Origin: Coniferiporia sulphurascens
Lineage: Eukaryota > Basidiomycota > Agaricomycetes > Hymenochaetales > Hymenochaetaceae
Length of the DNA: 64,000 nt
Direction: 5' to 3'
Assembly: GCA_002794785.1 (NCBI GenBank)
Contig: NBBA01000004.1
Location: 1,364,001-1,428,000 of the forward strand
The notes beneath the pieces were generated by a model that searched no databases, had not been told where the DNA came from, and saw only the letters and a program-made list of their open reading frames with translations. This document shows, piece after piece, positions 61,671 to 64,000 of this stretch. A program made the position numbers and the translations under genes. Each line of letters begins with the position of its first letter. Within the stretch, counting starts at the first letter, position 1.

Positions 61671-62963
61671 ATGCCTTCAAAAGCCGGTATGTACCTTCCA
61701 AGATCCTTTTTTAGCCGCTTACTTACTTGTACCTCATGGGATGCAGAAGGTCATCATGAGCACGCAAGCGGACAGGAACGAAATAAGACGACCAATTCGG
61801 GCCCGCACCGGGCAACGCCCCATTCTGCCCAGGGAAACTCAGAGAGCAAAGGAGGTGATGCGAACCTTTCCTTCCGCCCGTATTTTTTCTGAGGCAAAGC
61901 TGCAGCTGCCCCCATTTCTCATGCGCCTTCCGGCACGCCAGGAACTAACCATCACGCTGGAGCGAAGCATGATGTAGCCCCACACAACTCAGGCAGTACA
62001 GAACACCACGTGAATAGTGCACATAATATCTCGAAGCATGAGGTTCCGAGTTCACATGGACGCCCCGCGGCACCGACCACCGTCACTCACGGCGCGACAA
62101 ATCGCCCCGTCAGTAGTGAGGCTCATGTTCACATTCCGGGCTTGCATGGCCTCGGAAATTCCCCCCTCTCCCGTGTAAAGCACGGTGTCGCTCACCTTGT
62201 TGAAGATATTCTCAACGATAGCAGCGTTCCCGAGCAGCATTCCGGTAATCGACACGAGAGCCGTGATCCGGTTTGTATTTAATTCTTATCAATTTACTCG
62301 ATTTGTTCTAGATATTGATAGTTCGCTGCAGGAATTTTCCCTAAACTTTAATCTGACGCAAGTGGTCCAGGAACCCGAGAGTCGGCCCAAGGCTCGTGGT
62401 AATCCGTGAGCCCATATATTTAAACCTTATCAGCTTGGATCTGAAGGCCTCTGCATCCATGCAGTAAAGTGTCCGCGCTCGCTTCTGGTGAAGACGCCTC
62501 AGAATATGAGCAGAATAGCCAGGCCGATAATGCAAACAACGGGGCGTGGGTATACTATGAAGGCGCTACGCAGGAAGGCGACCCCGACAATGAATCTTCT
62601 GGAGGCGCCCCGGAAAACCAGGACAACAATGATGACGATAACACGTCAAGCAACGATTCGTCAAGGGATAATGCATCAAACGAGGGGGACAGCGGACCAG
62701 ATGATAGCGTACAGAACGGAGGAGGATCCGACGATAATGCGCAAAGTGGGGGAGACAATGTGTCGAACGATGATGCGCAGAGCGGGGGAGACAATGTGTC
62801 GAACGACGACCCGCAAGGTAGTGGAGACAATGTGTCGAGCGATGACCCGCAAGGTGATGGAGACAATGCGTCAGTAAACGGTAGCACACAGGGCGGTGGA
62901 AGCGATAGTTCTGATGATGACACGGGCACACGGGGCGGAGGAAACGCTATGGACGACGACTAA
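61671..62963 (+). CDS. Low-complexity His/Ser- and Asn/Asp/Gly-rich protein
   Basis: Start MPSKA at 61671, then introns at about 61687-61745, 61857-61893, 62274-62312 and 62406-62465; stop at 62963. Splicing links EGHHEHASGQERNKTTNSG, KAAAAPISHAPSGTPGTNHH, VHIPGLHGLGNSPLSRVKHG, and VYIDSSLQEFSLNFNLTQ to a long acidic tail. The first half is rich in His, Ser, Pro and Gly; the tail is Asp/Asn/Gly/Ser-rich and holds four 12-residue repeats (QSGGDNVSNDD). No signal peptide or membrane segment is evident. It looks disordered, about 370 residues, function unknown. The consistent splicing argues that it is a real gene. Confidence 0.6.
62739..62882. repeat. 36-bp coding repeat (4 units)
   Basis: Four tandem 36-bp units in the acidic tail of the low-complexity gene; units 1 and 2 are nearly identical, 3 and 4 progressively diverged, each encoding a 12-residue block with the core GDN. 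Confidence 0.88.
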
Positions 62964-63137
62964 ACTACTCGTGCCTCCCATAAGTGACCGGACACCGTGA
63001 GATATTGCCCTGAACCTCATTGTGCTTTGTTAAACAAAGTGGCTCGCGACACAAATAATCATAATGAAAATGGCACGAAAAAATTGTACAGAGCAGGGTA
63101 GAAGCATGGCTGTCTTTGCGTAAGAAAATTATGAAAT

Positions 63138-64000
63138 TTAAAAATGTGTGTGACCTCCTTTTGCCACCAAAACAGCCTTAACCCGGTCAACCATCCGCCC
63201 GGCATGTTTATTAATGTCTTCGATTGTGATGGTGTCCCAAGCCTCAATTACAGCTGCCTTAAGCTCATGTAGGGTACTTGGGTGATTAGGACGACGTCTT
63301 ATCAACTCCTTGAGAATGTGCCAGATGGGCTCGATAGGATTCAGGTCAGGCGAGGATGCTGGATGAGGGAAGAGAGGAATGTCCGAATCTGAAAACCATT
63401 TCTTTACTATTTTTTCCCGATGGCAGGGCGCTCCATCCTGTTGAAAGAAGATATAACCCCTATCCACTAGTAGACCTTCAATATGCTCCTGGAGAACCCC
63501 ATCAAGCACCTGCTCTCGATAGCGGGCTGCAGTCATACCTCCACCCTTCCCACCTGGATAATCAAGTACAACTAATGGGCCTTTGTGATTTAGTGAGATG
63601 CACGCCCACACCATGACACGGACAGGGGACTGTGGGAATGAAGGAACTGTGCACTCATCCAAGTACACTTCTTTTGATGAACGTGAGACATATACAATGC
63701 CAGCATTGTCACCGAGAGAAATGTAGCACTCATCTGAAAACAATACTTGCCCAAATTCCCTTCTGTCCCAATCATCCAGCTCTCTTGCCCACTCCATCCG
63801 TGCATCCTTCAGTCTCTGTGTAAGGTACGGAACCTTCCTTGCCTTCCTACGGTGAATGCCTACAGCTGAAAGCTGCCTGCGGACCGTGTTCAAGCTGATA
63901 TGCAACCCCCCAACATTGCCAAGGGCCGCAAATGGCATACGCTGATTTTTTTTGCTGTGGGAGATGAGGGAACACTTACCTTGGGCTGAAAGCTTTGTTG
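63138..64000 (-). mobile_element. Tc1/mariner transposase, 5' part beyond right edge
   Basis: An open frame enters from the right edge and ends at 63138. It contains a complete DDE catalytic core: first Asp in VLFSDECYISLG, second Asp in FFQQDGAPCHREK, and Glu in SSPDLNPIEPIW, with 34 residues between the last two (DD34E). The segment SLNTVRRQLSAVGIHRRKAR is the start of the linker after the helix-turn-helix domain, which lies outside the window. The frame is open up to 64000 with no stop or frameshift, so the element may be young. Terminal repeats could not be defined because one end is missing. Confidence 0.9.

Noticed and set aside
62555..62931. Repeat-bearing open frames antisense to the low-complexity gene
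   Set aside because: They arise from the 36-bp tandem repeat read on the other strand and have no splice or start context.
63955..63979. Intron-like gtaagt...cccacag in the transposase
   Set aside because: Only 25 nt long, and the transposase frame is open straight through it, so no splicing is needed.

Overview
The window is nuclear DNA of a filamentous basidiomycete, most likely an Agaricomycete. The evidence is dense short introns (about 45-90 nt) splitting nearly every gene, intron-containing tRNA genes, and lineage-typical families: two DUF6533 membrane proteins, an EF-hand protein of the agaricomycete type, and an F-box protein. I rebuilt exons by hand from GT/AG (sometimes GC/AG) sites and protein-family conservation. 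Boundaries are therefore inferred, but for several genes they close a full reading frame.

Layout. 1-2.9 kb: the 5' end of an F-box-like gene running off the left edge, then poorly assignable sequence. 2.9-11.9 kb: a coiled-coil protein of unknown role, an aldo/keto reductase, a RAD51 paralogue, a SERINC/TMS1 membrane protein and a tiny DUF1748 protein. 13.1-18.9 kb: a PHO84-type phosphate transporter, a spliced tRNA-Val and a CIR_N (LENG1-like) protein. 19.2-30.0 kb: two DUF6533 paralogues flank ILV5 (branched-chain amino acids), trimethyllysine dioxygenase (carnitine) and LYS4 homoaconitase (lysine). 30.4-44.5 kb: a compact housekeeping run of a TBC RabGAP, COA6, RIX7, PPE1, a DPB11/TopBP1-type BRCT protein and mitochondrial uL30. 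45.4-46.1 kb: two identical intron-bearing tRNA-Trp genes, head to head. 46.3-54.5 kb: an arrestin-domain protein, an extremely intron-rich formamidase and SVF1. 55.2-64 kb: a faster-evolving, accessory-looking stretch with an EF-hand protein carrying a hexapeptide-repeat tail, a lineage protein of unknown role, a low-complexity protein with 36-bp repeats, and a Tc1/mariner transposase running off the right edge.

Most genes are unrelated housekeeping functions. Possible functional links are only local: the amino-acid/carnitine block, and the divergent COA6/RIX7 pair sharing a promoter of about 170 bp. I found no gene cluster that looks like a new defence or biosynthetic system. The most unusual signals are a RAD51 paralogue with an altered Walker A motif, a frame-preserving intron in SERINC that encodes a hydrophobic insert, a 6-nt microexon in formamidase, the tRNA-Trp inverted repeat, and the repeat-bearing genes near the transposon.
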